Made by a program: the position numbers and the translations under genes. The notes below the pieces were generated by a model. The model searched no databases. It was not told the DNA's origin and saw only the letters and a program-made list of their open reading frames with translations. A DNA stretch of 64,000 nucleotides from Geosiphon pyriformis (lineage: Eukaryota; Glomeromycota; Glomeromycetes; Archaeosporales; Geosiphonaceae): NCBI GenBank assembly GCA_016748015.1, contig JAAOMT010000760.1, positions 296,663 to 360,662 on the forward strand, given 5' to 3'. Shown piece after piece: positions 1-10,499 of the stretch. Each line of letters opens with the position of its first letter. Position 1 is the stretch's first letter.

Positions 1-798
1 CCAGTTACTTTGTATAGTTACATTGTAGTAAATGTCAACTCTTTCCCAAGAATTGCTCATCTGGAAGCTCACTAAAAATGTATAGTTACTTTGCTGTGAA
101 AGTTAACTTTTCTACAGGAATTCTCGTCTGTAGACTACTCAAAATGATTTATAATAAGAAAAGAAAGAGAATAAAAGAAATGTAAAAGAAAAAGTAAAAC
201 TGATGATTTATGGAAGTTATTTCGGATCCAGGCCTGAAAGTGCTTTAACAGTCTACTGAAATTGGTAGCTAATCAATTTCAAACTGTTAGTAGGAATTGG
301 TTAATTTTAAGGGAAATAATTAAGAATTTGGCTTTTCGAATTATTTGATATTTATTTGTCTTTTGGGTGTAGAGAATTATTCTAATTGTTTAAATCTGAA
401 GTAAAATACATTTTCTCAAAGAGAGACACTCTTTTTTTATACAACTTGTCATAACACTATTCTATGAACTCGAACTTTGCTATTTTCTACAATTTTGCTA
501 AACTAAAGATATATTTCAGTAAACTACAAGTTATTTCTGTGAACTATTAGATATTTTGGTGAACTATCAATTATTTCGGCAAATTTCTACAAATTTCGGC
601 AAACTTTTTGAATGTTACATAGTTCAGGGTATTGCATGATTAATCATCGCAATTAGGTTACATTTGTGTTATATACAAATTGGGTTATTAATTAAATGAT
701 AATTTCGGACATTTTGCTAATATAATAAGTGATAATTTGAAATGATAATATATGTTAATTAATGATGAGAATTATAATAATAATTTCATCTGGTAACA
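1..798 (-). repeat. 3' LTR of element A (partial, left end outside window)
   Basis: Position 1 corresponds to 18656 of the right A LTR; alignment then runs to TCTGGTAACA at 789-798. The LTR end is followed by a purine tract on the minus strand. Compared with the right LTR this copy lacks 24 bp about 10 bp inside its end (after position 788). A TATAAAAA-type box reads on the minus strand near 432-442, with a tandem array to its right (490-607). Confidence 0.9.
490..607 (-). repeat. U3 tandem array, A type
   Basis: Roughly six degenerate copies of a 20-21 bp unit with the core TTTCGGYGAACTA (plus-strand reading). It lies upstream of the TATA box when the LTR is read on the minus strand. The same array is found in the other A LTR and in the B 5' LTR. 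Confidence 0.75.
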
Positions 799-811
799 TA
801 ACCTCTTCCTC
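799..811 (-). other. Polypurine tract of element A
   Basis: Read on the minus strand this is GAGGAAGAGGTTA directly before the LTR start TGTTACC. It is the expected plus-strand primer position and overlaps the stop codon of the 3' ORF. Confidence 0.75.
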
Positions 812-1486
812 AAGACTGAGCTCCATCAAAGTCCAAATATTGTCTGTAATTTCCAGATAATAATCCAAAATTATTGAAAAAATTTGGTCTGAAAATTGCT
901 GAAATTTCAGTTCTGTGAGCTTTCCAATGTATTGAATCTTCAAAGGTTGTAAAATTGGGTTTTGTAGGACGTTTTTACAGGCATAAAATAGGTCATAAAG
1001 TTTAAGAGCAGTTCTTAGTTTATAATAACTGTTTGTAGGTCCAGCTGTTGTCTTGAATTCATTGTGGAGTTGTTTCCAAATAGCTTCTTTTGTGAGGTTT
1101 GCTGCTGTAAGCTCCTGTTTTTGTTCATGAAGTGTTTTTTCAATGTAGAAATATTTATATATAGGAGTATAGTCGTAGTTTTCTTCATTAAGATACAGTT
1201 AAAGTTTTTGTTGAATAGTAGCATTCAGTGGAATACTAATAGGAATGAGCATTAAGTTTTCTCTTAAAGCAAGCTTTAAAAGTTCTGGCAGGTAAATTCC
1301 AGAATAACTTCTTGTGTTCTTCTTATATGGGTGATATTTTCGTAAATTTGGGGCTAAATTTGTGACTACTTCTGTTTGGATATAATTAATGTGGTTTTCA
1401 GTAACAGTAATAGATAATTTGGGTATTGTTTTTAAAGCTAACATTAGTTTTTGGGATAATTGTTGAATGTTTTAAGGAATAGTCAT
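810..1486 (-). pseudogene. Element A 3' ORF (post-integrase, unknown function)
   Basis: Begins with ATG at 1484-1486 (MTIP-stop-NIQQLSQKL) and ends with LDFDGAQS-stop at 810, on the purine tract. It is about 225 codons with internal stops and frame changes. The start pattern (Ile/Leu-rich, LSQKL) and the end motif FDGAQ recur in elements D, E and F in the same place, so this is a conserved gene of the clade rather than chance. I see no signal peptide or membrane segment, which argues against an envelope protein. Function unknown. The piece at 1199-1444 is the best preserved and is shared almost unchanged with element B. Confidence 0.75.
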
Positions 1487-1611
1487 TATAGGAGATTTGA
1501 AAATAAAAGAAAATTATTTTTGGTGTATGGGTTTTTTTTATATTGTTTTTGTTTTGTTTTTGTAAAATTGTTTCTAAATTATAAGAAGATAACTATAATA
1601 ATAAATTTAAA

Positions 1612-2860
1612 TTAAGTGTTTAAGTTGGGAGGTTGTTCAATGACAACTATTGGTTCTAAATTCCAGGGAATATCTTTGGGATTGATTAAAGGGAAATGTG
1701 TGCCAATTTGTGGAATTAATGATTCAGGATTGTTTCTGGAATTATAGTGTTTTAAACGATCTCCATGTGCAACTTTTGCTAGGATTTTGTCATCAAGTCT
1801 TAGCTTGTATAATCCATTGCCTAGAATTTCATGAATAAAGAATGGTCCATCTTATTTATTTTCAAATTTTCCACTCCATTGTTTTTCAGCTTTAGTTCTG
1901 TGTAAGAGAACTTTATTTCCAACTTTAAATTTGTTGGTAATAGGTGGTAATTTGTTGTTATGTCTTTCTTTTTGTTGAGCTTGAGAATGTTCAATATGAG
2001 TTGCTGCTATTCGTTGTTTTCTTTCTAATGTGCTAAGCAGAGTATAGGCTCTTCGTTGTAGTGTTTCCTGGAAATTGTTTTTATCGATTGGTTGTGCTGG
2101 GTATGTTTCTACTGTAAAACTAATTGGTAATATTGCTGTTCTTCCATAAGTTAAATCAAATGGTGTGTGTTTTGTGGTATCTTGTTTTAGTGTTCTATAT
2201 GCTAGTAAAACTGATGGAATAAAGATATTCCACTCTTGCTCAAAATTGGTTGAGACTTTGGCTAATGATTCACACAATGTTCTGTTAAAATGTTCCACAA
2301 ATCCATTTGTTTGTAGATGGTAGGGCAAAAACAGAGGTCTTTTGACATTGAATTGTTTGCAAATTTCTTGTATCAGGTTGTTTACAAAGTGTGTTTCCTG
2401 ATCGAATAAAAGTTCAATTGAACATCCATGTCTACAAATGATGTCTTCATAGATGAAATTTGCTACTGATTTTACATCTGCTCATTGAATGGCTCTGGCT
2501 TTGGGCCATTTAGTAAGATAGTCTACAGCTACTACAATATAACAGTTTCCTTGAGTGGTGATAAATAGTGGTCTAACAAAATTGATACCAACTTGGTCGA
2601 AAGGTTGTCCAACTTTGATTGGATTTAATGGTTCAGTAAGGCGTGTTCCTCTTCTTTTTTGACAACTATCACAAGATTCAACATATTTGTGAATGTCTTT
2701 TTTCATTTGAGGCCAAAAGTAGTATTCTAGTGTTCTTTGGATGGTACTGTCTTTTCCGAAGTGTGCTGATGAAGAATCTGAGTGCATGTTGTATAATATA
2801 GTCTCTTTTTCTTGTTTTTGTATTAATCTAGGTGGTTTGTCTGGGTTTTTGAAATTTCGA
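1612..2860 (-). pseudogene. Element A integrase
   Basis: Contains an HHCC zinc-binding module (His-x6-His near 2755-2785, CDSCQ near 2660), the core with its first Asp in VAVDYLTKWP, the second in LLFDQETHF, and Glu in GFVEHFNRTL, so the DDE triad is present. The C-terminal part has the GPF-type module (NK-stop-DGPFFIHEIL) and ends LEPIVVIEQPPNLNT-stop at 1612. Stops at 2484-2486 (TGA in place of CGA, after AIQ) and at the NK/DGP junction break it, and it is in a different frame from the upstream RT, so an indel separates the two. No chromodomain is visible. Family: Ty3/Metaviridae integrase. Confidence 0.88.
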
Positions 2861-2879
2861 TGATAAATAATGTTGTTGT

Positions 2880-4700
2880 GTAGAAAATATTGTTTGGCTT
2901 GTTGTTGTAGTCAATGTTTTTCATTTGGAGACCAATTTGTTGGGATTGTTAATGTTTCCAAATATTGTTTGAGATTGTTGTAGTTTTCCGAATTCATTGT
3001 TTGTTGGCTGTTTTGGTTGGTTAAGTTGAGTGTTGGTTTTTGTGTTTTCTAATCTTGTCTCATTCTGAAGAGACAGTTAACATTGGTGTGAAGTTTTCCT
3101 GGTTTGTAATGTACTATGTATCGATAGTTTGCTAGAAATTCTGTTCATTGGGTTTGTTTTGTGTTCAGCTGGTATTTTTGTTCTAAAGCCATTTGAGTCC
3201 AATATTATCAGTGATAATATCAAATTTTTTAGATCTGAGTTAAAGGTTGAAGTGGTGTAGGGCCCAGATTATGGCTGCTGTTTTTAGTTCTGTGGCAGGG
3301 TAGTTTTTCTTGGCTGGTTTTAATGTTCTGCTAGCATAAGCGATTACTCGCTCATTTCCGTTGTCATCTAATTGTGATAAGATGGCACCAAAGACAGTAT
3401 AAGAGGCATCTGTTGCTAATCAGAATCAGTTGCTGAAATCTGGGTAGGTGAGAATTAGAGCTGTCATTAGTTTTTCTTTGAGGATTTCAAATGCATTTTG
3501 GCATTCAGCAGTCTATTTGTATTCGATGTTTTTGGTGGTAAGCTGGTTGAGAGGTTTTGTGATTTCTGAGAATTCTTTGATAAACTTCTGATAGTAGGAG
3601 GCTAACCCTATAAATCCTCTTAGTTCTGTAGTGTTTCAAGGAGTTTTGAAGTTTTTGACAGTGCTGATTTTTCCAGGATCTGGTTTGATTCCATCTTTAC
3701 TAACAATATGACCAAGGAAGACCAAGCTTGTTTTTCCAAAGTAGCATTTTTTGATGTTGAGTTTTAGTCCTGCTTTTTGTAATCATTGAAAAACTTCTCA
3801 CAGGTGTTTTAAGTGTAATTCGAATGATGGAGAATAAACATCAATATTATCAAGATAAATGACTACTGATTTCCAAAGGAGCCCTTAGTACACAACATCT
3901 ATTAATCTCTGAAACATTGCTGGTACATTGCATAATCCAAAGGGCATTACATTGAACTCGTAATTTCTGCCTTGGGTGGTAAATGCTGTTTTGGGACGAT
4001 CTTTGGGATCCATAGCAACTTGCCAGTAACCGCTTTCTAAATCTAATGTTGAAAAGTATTTGGATTTTCCAAGAGCATCTAACATGTTATCAATTCAGAG
4101 AATGGAGTAGGCATTTCCAATTGTAACACTATTGAGTTGTTGATAGTCAACACAAAATTGTATTTTTCCATTTTTCTTTTTAACTAGCACTACAGGTAAA
4201 GCCCAAGGACTTATGGAGGGTTGAATGAGCCCATTATTAAGCATTTGTTGTATTTCTTCTTGGATGAATTGGTGGCTTTCTGGAGCAACTCGATATGCTT
4301 GTTGTCTTCTTGGTTTGGCATCTCCTGTATAAATTTGGTGTTGGACCAAATTGGTTCTTCCTAAGTCATTGTTGTTTTCGGCAAAGATATCAGCAAATTC
4401 TGCAATTAGTTCTTTGAGCTGGTTTTGTTGTTGTGGTTCAAGTTGTCTCATGTTGATTCGAGATAGTTTTTCCATGACAACATGATAGTTTTCAGAGCTA
4501 GGGTTTGGGTTGATTTTTGGTAGTGAATGTCCAATGATTTCCGAAAAATTGAGAACTGTCTGGGGTAGTTCTTGTTGAAAGATGTTACTGTAAATAACTC
4601 CAATTTCTAAGTTATTTAATAGAACTATGAGGTAATTGTTGGGATTGTAAAAAATACCTTGGACTTTCTTTGTTTCTTCTGAAATATAAATGTTTGGGAT
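2880..4700 (-). pseudogene. Element A linker, reverse transcriptase and RNase H
   Basis: The segment 4095-4703 is open and carries a linker after the dUTPase followed by RT start motifs (MLNNGLIQPSISPWALPVVL, then VDYQQLNS). RT continues with LDLESGYWQVAMDP and FGLCNVPAMFQRL at 3885-4085. The catalytic box near 3850-3870 reads YLDN instead of YLDD. RNase H follows with ATDASYTVFGAIL, a Glu in ATELKTAAIIWAL and an Asp in IITDNIGLKWL. Stops interrupt it at several Trp or CGA positions. RT lies in the same frame as gag, protease and dUTPase. Confidence 0.9.
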
Positions 4701-4886
4701 CAAAATATTATGTTCTAAGCAGACTTGTTCATTGGACTCAAAAATTTGTTGTGTGGTTGTTGGCTTTGGGCAGGTGTAGATTTCTGGATGTTCTCCAAAG
4801 AGTGAGATAGTAATTGGTTGTGGAAGTCTGAGAATCTGGTGGGATTCATTTTGTGTGTTAAGAGCTATATTAACTAGAACTGTGAA

Positions 4887-5885
4887 TCATCCAGTTGAAC
4901 CAAAATCTTGGGTTCCTCTATCACTTTTTCCTAATTGTTCTCTTTGATTGACTAGTTGCAAACCCAAAATGTTAATTAGGGATAAGTAAATAGCTTGAAC
5001 AATTTTTTCAGCATGGTTGATCTTGAATGATTTGTCAGTTTTATTTTGAAGCATCACTGTAATGTCTCCCATATATCCAGCATCAATTATTCCTCCTTTA
5101 ACATTGATTCCTTTGCTTGCCAGAGAGGACCAGAAGGCAATTTGAACTATTGCTTCTGGTGGGATTTTGAGTGCAATTTTGAGGTTGATTTTTGTGAGAG
5201 ATTTGGGTTTGAGAACAAGAGTATTCTTGTCTGGATATCTTAGGTCATATCCAGCATTAATGTCATATGCTTTTTCGGGTTTTATTCCTTGTCTGTTGTT
5301 GTTAAAGTATTTAAGTTGTAAGGCAGGCTGACTTTTGATAAGATAGATGGGTGTTGTTTCAATATCTTCTGTTGTTTCAGGTTCTCCAAATTCAATTTTG
5401 TTTTCATTGTTTTCACTGGGCAGGGGAATGTTAAGAGCATAGCATTCAGGGCACCATTGCTTATCGCAGGGCATTATGCATTCTTCACACAATTTAATGT
5501 TCATTTGCTCTAGCCATTGAGCTTGAGCTTCTTTGGTTGGGTAAGTGTAACTGGCAATTTGGTGATATACTTCTACTTCATCTTCATAGTTGTATCCAGC
5601 AATTTCAAAGGTGTATGTAATGTATTCTGATTCTTTCATTTGACGAACATTTTCTTGAGTGGCTCCATTGATTAAAGCCATTGCTAGGTCAAAAATCATT
5701 TCGGCATCATGAGGGTAATGGTACAGTTTGTTGAGAGCACTGTTGTATGCTGCATCAAAGGGTATTCCTCTTTTTACTTTTTCTGAAATTGATAAAGCAT
5801 ATTGACAGGTCTGATCGCAGACTTCTCTTCTCATTGCTATATCAATCCAATTGCATTTTTTTGGTAGTATATCTCCACAAGTCAA
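4887..5885 (-). CDS. Element A cysteine-rich module (distal part) plus dUTPase-like domain, 332 codons open
   Basis: Residues 1-150 hold the cysteine-rich part: a CDQTCQY motif at 23-29 and a C-x2-C-x4-C-x4-C-x2-C cluster at 133-148. An acidic linker follows. Residues about 185-332 carry all five dUTPase motifs in order: AGYDL (211-215), WSSL (252-255, usual Arg replaced by Trp), GGIIDAGYMG (264-273, with the motif 3 Asp and Tyr kept), EKIVQ (293-297) and RGTQDFGSTG (323-332). Known dUTPases hydrolyse dUTP to dUMP and keep uracil out of new DNA; I infer the same for the ancestral element during reverse transcription. This is the best preserved copy by length, but motif 2 is altered. It is part of gag-pol, not an independent gene. 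Confidence 0.85.
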   Translation of the reverse strand: MTCGDILPKKCNWIDIAMRREVCDQTCQYALSISEKVKRGIPFDAAYNSALNKLYHYPHDAEMIFDLAMALINGATQENVRQMKESEYITYTFEIAGYNYEDEVEVYHQIASYTYPTKEAQAQWLEQMNIKLCEECIMPCDKQWCPECYALNIPLPSENNENKIEFGEPETTEDIETTPIYLIKSQPALQLKYFNNNRQGIKPEKAYDINAGYDLRYPDKNTLVLKPKSLTKINLKIALKIPPEAIVQIAFWSSLASKGINVKGGIIDAGYMGDITVMLQNKTDKSFKINHAEKIVQAIYLSLINILGLQLVNQREQLGKSDRGTQDFGSTG

Positions 5886-6110
5886 ACAAGGGGTGTTGCC
5901 CTATTTTTCACTTCTTTTTATTAAATGGCCCTATCATTCTCTGTAACAAGCCTTGCAGTAATAACAAGTATGATTTTTATATTCTTCTTCAGGTGAAATG
6001 CAGGCTCCCATTGAGGAGAGTTTCTTGTGGCAGTCCTTGCATTTGAGTGGAATGTAGGGGCATTGTTTTTGTGGTTCTGGTTTTGAATAGGGGACATTCC
6101 ATCCGGTTGT
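5886..6110 (-). pseudogene. Element A cysteine-rich module, first zinc-finger-like cluster
   Basis: Reads CKDC-x9-C then CYYCKAC, ending in a stop after CYRE; two more stops separate it from the CLTC at 5885. The same CxxC-x9-C-x(11-14)-YYCxxC spacing occurs in elements D, E and F. The stops are TGA/TAG-type lesions, as elsewhere in the element. Confidence 0.75.
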
Positions 6111-6689
6111 CATTGGTTCTTCTGTTTCAAGAGAATCATTTGTTGAAAAGTACTGTTGTTCAGTTTCATCAGCCCAATTGGAGGTTGATCCAAGTGCCAT
6201 AAATGTTTCAATGATGGGCTTTTCTTCTTTTGGTTCGAATTTAAAAGCCAGGGCTTTTTCAGAATGTTTGTTGAATGTACCACAAGTGACAGGTACCCAG
6301 GAGTGTTGTCCTTGGTAGGAGATTGTTAACTCTTGTGTTTCCCAATTCAAATTAGCATTGGCTTTTTGAAGCCAATCATTTCTGACAAAAGCTTGGTACT
6401 GGGGCGCGTCCATTACAAGAACTTTGACTGGAATAGTGATTCCATCAAGAGTGAATGGAAAATTGTCAATTTCTCCTACTGGAGTCTTTTTCATGCCATC
6501 AGCAGTAACAATTACTGTTTGAGCTGGTCAGTTGACATTTCTCTTTAACTGTTGCATTAACTGGTAGATAATGATGCTTCTGGCAGATCCACTGTCTAGG
6601 ATCAAGCAAATTGCCTTTCCTTTGACTTCTGCTTCAGTGTACATAGCAGTGATTGCTTTTTGTTTGTTGGCAGCCGCATTGCTGAGCAG
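6111..6689 (-). pseudogene. Element A aspartic protease
   Basis: The active-site motif LDSGSARSII lies near 6580-6610, and the second half carries VGEIDNFPFTLDG...IPVKVLVMDAPQYQAFVRNDWL, the typical retropepsin fold partner of Ty3-like elements. One TGA (about 6523-6525) interrupts the domain at a position that is also a stop in element B. The catalytic Asp-Ser-Gly is intact, as in element F and unlike B, D and E. It is in frame with gag upstream and the Cys-rich block downstream. Confidence 0.85.
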
Positions 6690-7543
6690 AAATGGTGACT
6701 CATTTGCTTCAAACTTAAAAGAGAATATGTCTAAAAGGTTGGCGTTTTCAGCAATTCTGGCTGGTGGGATTGTGGTAGAAGTATAGGAAGGGTTTTGTTG
6801 TCGTGCTGTAACTTTACCTTCCGAGAGTGCAGTATAGTGAAAATCCTGTTCTTCAGGTATTGTAAGATAGCTAGGTTGAGTATGATAATGGGTGGGTCTT
6901 GGCTGAGCTGGATTTTGGGGAACTAATTAGTTGTTTGAATTGATTTTATTGTTGTTTACTTGGTATCAGTTTTGTAGTGTAAATTGATTTTGTGGGATTA
7001 ATCTTTGAGCAGGCACTTGATAATATTGTGTGGGTGGTTGTTGGTATTGCTGTTAAATTGGCTGTGGAACAGGCTGATAATAGTTACTTTGATATTGGGG
7101 TCTTGGTAGATAGTAAGCTGGTGGTAATGGTTGATAATAAGATTGTTATGGTAGAGGGTAATATTGATTACTCTTATTTTGTTGGTCTCGTTGTAGCTTT
7201 CTGCAATCTCTTTTCCAGTGGCCAGGAATTCCACAGTAATGACAACTTTGAGGCTGGTTATTAGAGAGTAATGTGAAGTTGTTTTGATTCCGTCTTTGGG
7301 GTGGTTGATATCTTTGGGGTTGCTGTTGTTGTTGGTTGGTAAAATAGTTTTTGACTTTTTTTGCAAGTTGGTCAATTTTTTTTTCAGCTGCTGAGCTGGT
7401 TTCTCCAATGGCTAAGTTCACAAGTTTTGTACAATTGACTTCTTTCATGGCCATTTCATATCTCTTTGCATGCTGAATGGCAGAGTTTAAATCTTTTGGG
7501 GCATGTAGGCGAACTTTTTTAATCAGTTTATCCTTTAAACCAG
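6690..7543 (-). pseudogene. Element A gag, C-terminal part with CCHC knuckle
   Basis: Carries the nucleocapsid knuckle CHYCGIPGHWKRDC at 7203-7244, preceded by Gln-rich sequence and a helical capsid end (HAKRYEMAMKE). The reading frame is cut at 7543 by the LTR of element B and resumes at 17305. A Pro/Gln/Tyr-rich tract follows the knuckle. Confidence 0.88.
7540..7543. repeat. Target-site duplication of element B, left copy (CCAG)
   Basis: CCAG precedes the LTR start at 7544 and is repeated after the other LTR at 17305-17308. The uninterrupted homologue in element B has one copy at the same place. A 5-bp ACCAG reading is possible if the LTR is taken one base shorter. Confidence 0.85.
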
Positions 7544-8101
7544 TGTTACCAGAGGTTTTTGGTCTTTTTTCTTGAATGTTGTTAATGTTTGTTTGCTGTG
7601 AATTCACGTTTTCTGGATGTGGTTGAACCTCCAATAACTGAATTTATCTTCAAATTATCTCCTATAATTTGAACTTACTGGGCTTATAAGTGGAATGACC
7701 AATTCCGTGCCAGTTGCTTTATGTAGTTACATTGTAGTAAACATCAACTCTTTCTCAGAAATTGCTTGTCTGAAAGCTCACTAAAAATGTGTAGTTACTT
7801 TGCTGTGAAAGTCAACTCTTCTACAGAAATCTTGTCTGTAGGCTACCCTAATGATTGTAATAAGAAAAGAAAAGAAAAATAAAAGAAATGTAAAAGAAAT
7901 AGAATTCTGTCAAGGAAAACGTTTTCTATCCAGGCCTGGAGTCACTAACAGTTTACTGAAATTGGTAGCTAATCAATTTCGAAATGTTAGTTGGGTTTTT
8001 GGGGGTTTTTCTAAGTACAATAATTAAAGAATTTGGTTTTTCAGATTATTTGATATTTATTTCTTTTTGTGTATATAGGAATGGTTTTCAGAGATAAATC
8101 T
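7544..8101 (-). repeat. 3' LTR of element B (sequenced part)
   Basis: Starts TGTTACCAGAGG at 7544 and aligns without indels to 16323-16880. The remaining 424 bp expected from the other LTR fall in the N run. The purine tract is also lost in the gap. Confidence 0.92.
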
Positions 8102-8928
8102 NNNNNNNNNNNNNNNNNNNNNNNNNNNNNNNNNNNNNNNNNNNNNNNNNNNNNNNNNNNNNNNNNNNNNNNNNNNNNNNNNNNNNNNNNNNNNNNNNNN
8201 NNNNNNNNNNNNNNNNNNNNNNNNNNNNNNNNNNNNNNNNNNNNNNNNNNNNNNNNNNNNNNNNNNNNNNNNNNNNNNNNNNNNNNNNNNNNNNNNNNNN
8301 NNNNNNNNNNNNNNNNNNNNNNNNNNNNNNNNNNNNNNNNNNNNNNNNNNNNNNNNNNNNNNNNNNNNNNNNNNNNNNNNNNNNNNNNNNNNNNNNNNNN
8401 NNNNNNNNNNNNNNNNNNNNNNNNNNNNNNNNNNNNNNNNNNNNNNNNNNNNNNNNNNNNNNNNNNNNNNNNNNNNNNNNNNNNNNNNNNNNNNNNNNNN
8501 NNNNNNNNNNNNNNNNNNNNNNNNNNNNNNNNNNNNNNNNNNNNNNNNNNNNNNNNNNNNNNNNNNNNNNNNNNNNNNNNNNNNNNNNNNNNNNNNNNNN
8601 NNNNNNNNNNNNNNNNNNNNNNNNNNNNNNNNNNNNNNNNNNNNNNNNNNNNNNNNNNNNNNNNNNNNNNNNNNNNNNNNNNNNNNNNNNNNNNNNNNNN
8701 NNNNNNNNNNNNNNNNNNNNNNNNNNNNNNNNNNNNNNNNNNNNNNNNNNNNNNNNNNNNNNNNNNNNNNNNNNNNNNNNNNNNNNNNNNNNNNNNNNNN
8801 NNNNNNNNNNNNNNNNNNNNNNNNNNNNNNNNNNNNNNNNNNNNNNNNNNNNNNNNNNNNNNNNNNNNNNNNNNNNNNNNNNNNNNNNNNNNNNNNNNNN
8901 NNNNNNNNNNNNNNNNNNNNNNNNNNNN
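8102..8928. other. Assembly gap of 827 N
   Basis: The gap covers the rest of the B 3' LTR and the end of its 3' ORF. From the 5' LTR (424 bp) and element A (498 bp for the matching internal part), about 922 bp would be expected. Confidence 0.98.
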
Positions 8929-9118
8929 TTCCAGAATAACTTCTTGTGTTCTTTTTATATGAGTGATATTTTTGTGAATTTGGGGCTAAATTTGTAACTA
9001 CTTCTGTTTGGGTATAATTAATGTGGTTTCCAGTAACAGTAATGGATAATTTGGGTATTGTTTTTAAAGCTAACATTAGTTTTTGGGATAATTGTTGAAT
9101 GTTTTGAGGAATAGTTAT
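8929..9118 (-). pseudogene. Element B 3' ORF, N-terminal fragment
   Basis: Near-identical to the first 60 codons of the element A 3' ORF (NIQQLSQKLMLALKTIP and following). The start codon of A is ATA here (9116-9118), a single transition. The rest is in the gap. Confidence 0.75.
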
Positions 9119-9223
9119 TATAAGAGATTTGAAATAAAAGAAAATTATTTTTGGTGTATGGGTTTTTATGTTATTTTTGTTTTGATTGTTTCTAAATTAT
9201 AAGGAAATAACTAGTAAAATTAA

Positions 9224-10450
9224 TTAAGTGTTCAAGTTAGAAGGTTGTTCAATGACAACTATTGGTTCTAAGTTTCGGGGAATATCTTTGGGATTGACTA
9301 AAGGGGAATGTATACCAATTTGTGAAATTAATGGTTCAGGATTGTTTCTGGAATGATAGTGTTTCAAATGATCTCCATGTGCAACTTTTGCTAGGATTTT
9401 GTCATCAAGTCTTAGCTTGTATGATCCATTGCCTAGGATTTCATGGATAAAGAATGGTTCATCTCATTTATTTTCAAATTTTCTATTCCATTGTTTTTCA
9501 GCTTTAGTTCTATGTAAGAGAACTTTGTTTCTGATTTTAAATTCATTGGTGACTGGAGGCAATTTGTCATTATGCCGTTCTTTTTGTCGAGCTTGAGAGT
9601 GTTTAATATGGGTGGCTGCTATTTGTCATTTTCCTTCCAATGTCCTAAGTAGAGTGTAGGCTCTTTGCTAAAGCATTTCTTGAAAATTGTTTTCATCGAT
9701 TGGTTGTGCTGGGTATGTTTCCACTATGAAACTAATTGGTAATGTTGCTGTCTTTCCATAAGTTAAATCAAATGGTGTGTTTTTTGTGGTATCTTGTTTT
9801 AGTGTTCTGTATGCTAGCAACACTGATGGAATAAAGATATCCCACTCTCGCTCAAAATTGGTTAAGATTTTGGCTAATGACTCACACAATGTTCTGTTAA
9901 AACATTCCACAAGTCTATTTGTTTGTGGATGGTAGGGCAAAGACAGAGGTCTTTTGATATTGAATTGTTCACAAATTTCTTGTATTAGGTTGTTCACAAA
10001 ATGTGTCTTCTGATTAGATAAAAGTTCAATTGGACATCCATGTCTACAAATGATGTCTTCGTAGATAAAATTTGCTACTGATTTTGCATCTGCTCATTGA
10101 ATGGCTCTGGTTTTGGGCCATTTAGTAAGATAGTCTACAGCTACTGCAATATAATGGTTTTCTTAAGTGGTAATAGATAGTAGTCCGACTAAATCGATAC
10201 CAACTCGGTCAAAGGATTGTCCAACTTTGATTGGATTTAATGGTTCAGTAGGGCATGTTTCTTCTCTTCTTTGACAACTATCACAAGATTCAACATATTT
10301 GTGAATGTCTTTTCTCATTTGAGGCCAAAAGTAGTATTCTAGTGTTCTTTGGGTGGTGCTATCTTTTTCGAAGTGTGCTAATGAAGGATTGAAGTGCATT
10401 TTGTATAATATGGTTTCTTTTTCCTGTTCTTGTATTAATCTGAGTGGTTT
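9224..10450 (-). pseudogene. Element B integrase
   Basis: Has the HHCC part (MHFNPSLAHF; CDSCQRRE), the core (VAVDYLTKWP, LPYHPQTNRLVECFNRTL with the Glu kept) and the GPF-like end, finishing LEPIVVIEQPSNLNT-stop at 9224. A TGA after AIQ at about 10105 and a stop before DEPF match the stop positions in element A. Open pieces are 9668-9997 and 10163-10399. It stays in the frame of the upstream RT. Confidence 0.87.
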
Positions 10451-10499
10451 GTTTGGGTTTTTGAAATTTCGATGTTAAATAATGTTGTGTAGAAAATAT

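Noticed and set aside
1612-1900. Chromodomain at the integrase C-terminus
   Set aside because: Only a GPF-type module and a short LEPIxxIE tail are present; no aromatic-cage pattern.
6571-7264. Plus-strand ORFs over element A protease and gag
   Set aside because: They are opposite-strand shadows of conserved minus-strand domains; the minus strand carries all motifs.
8057-9076. Apparent open frames across the N run on both strands
   Set aside because: They exist only because N is read as open; just the short end at 8929-9076 is real sequence (3' ORF of element B).
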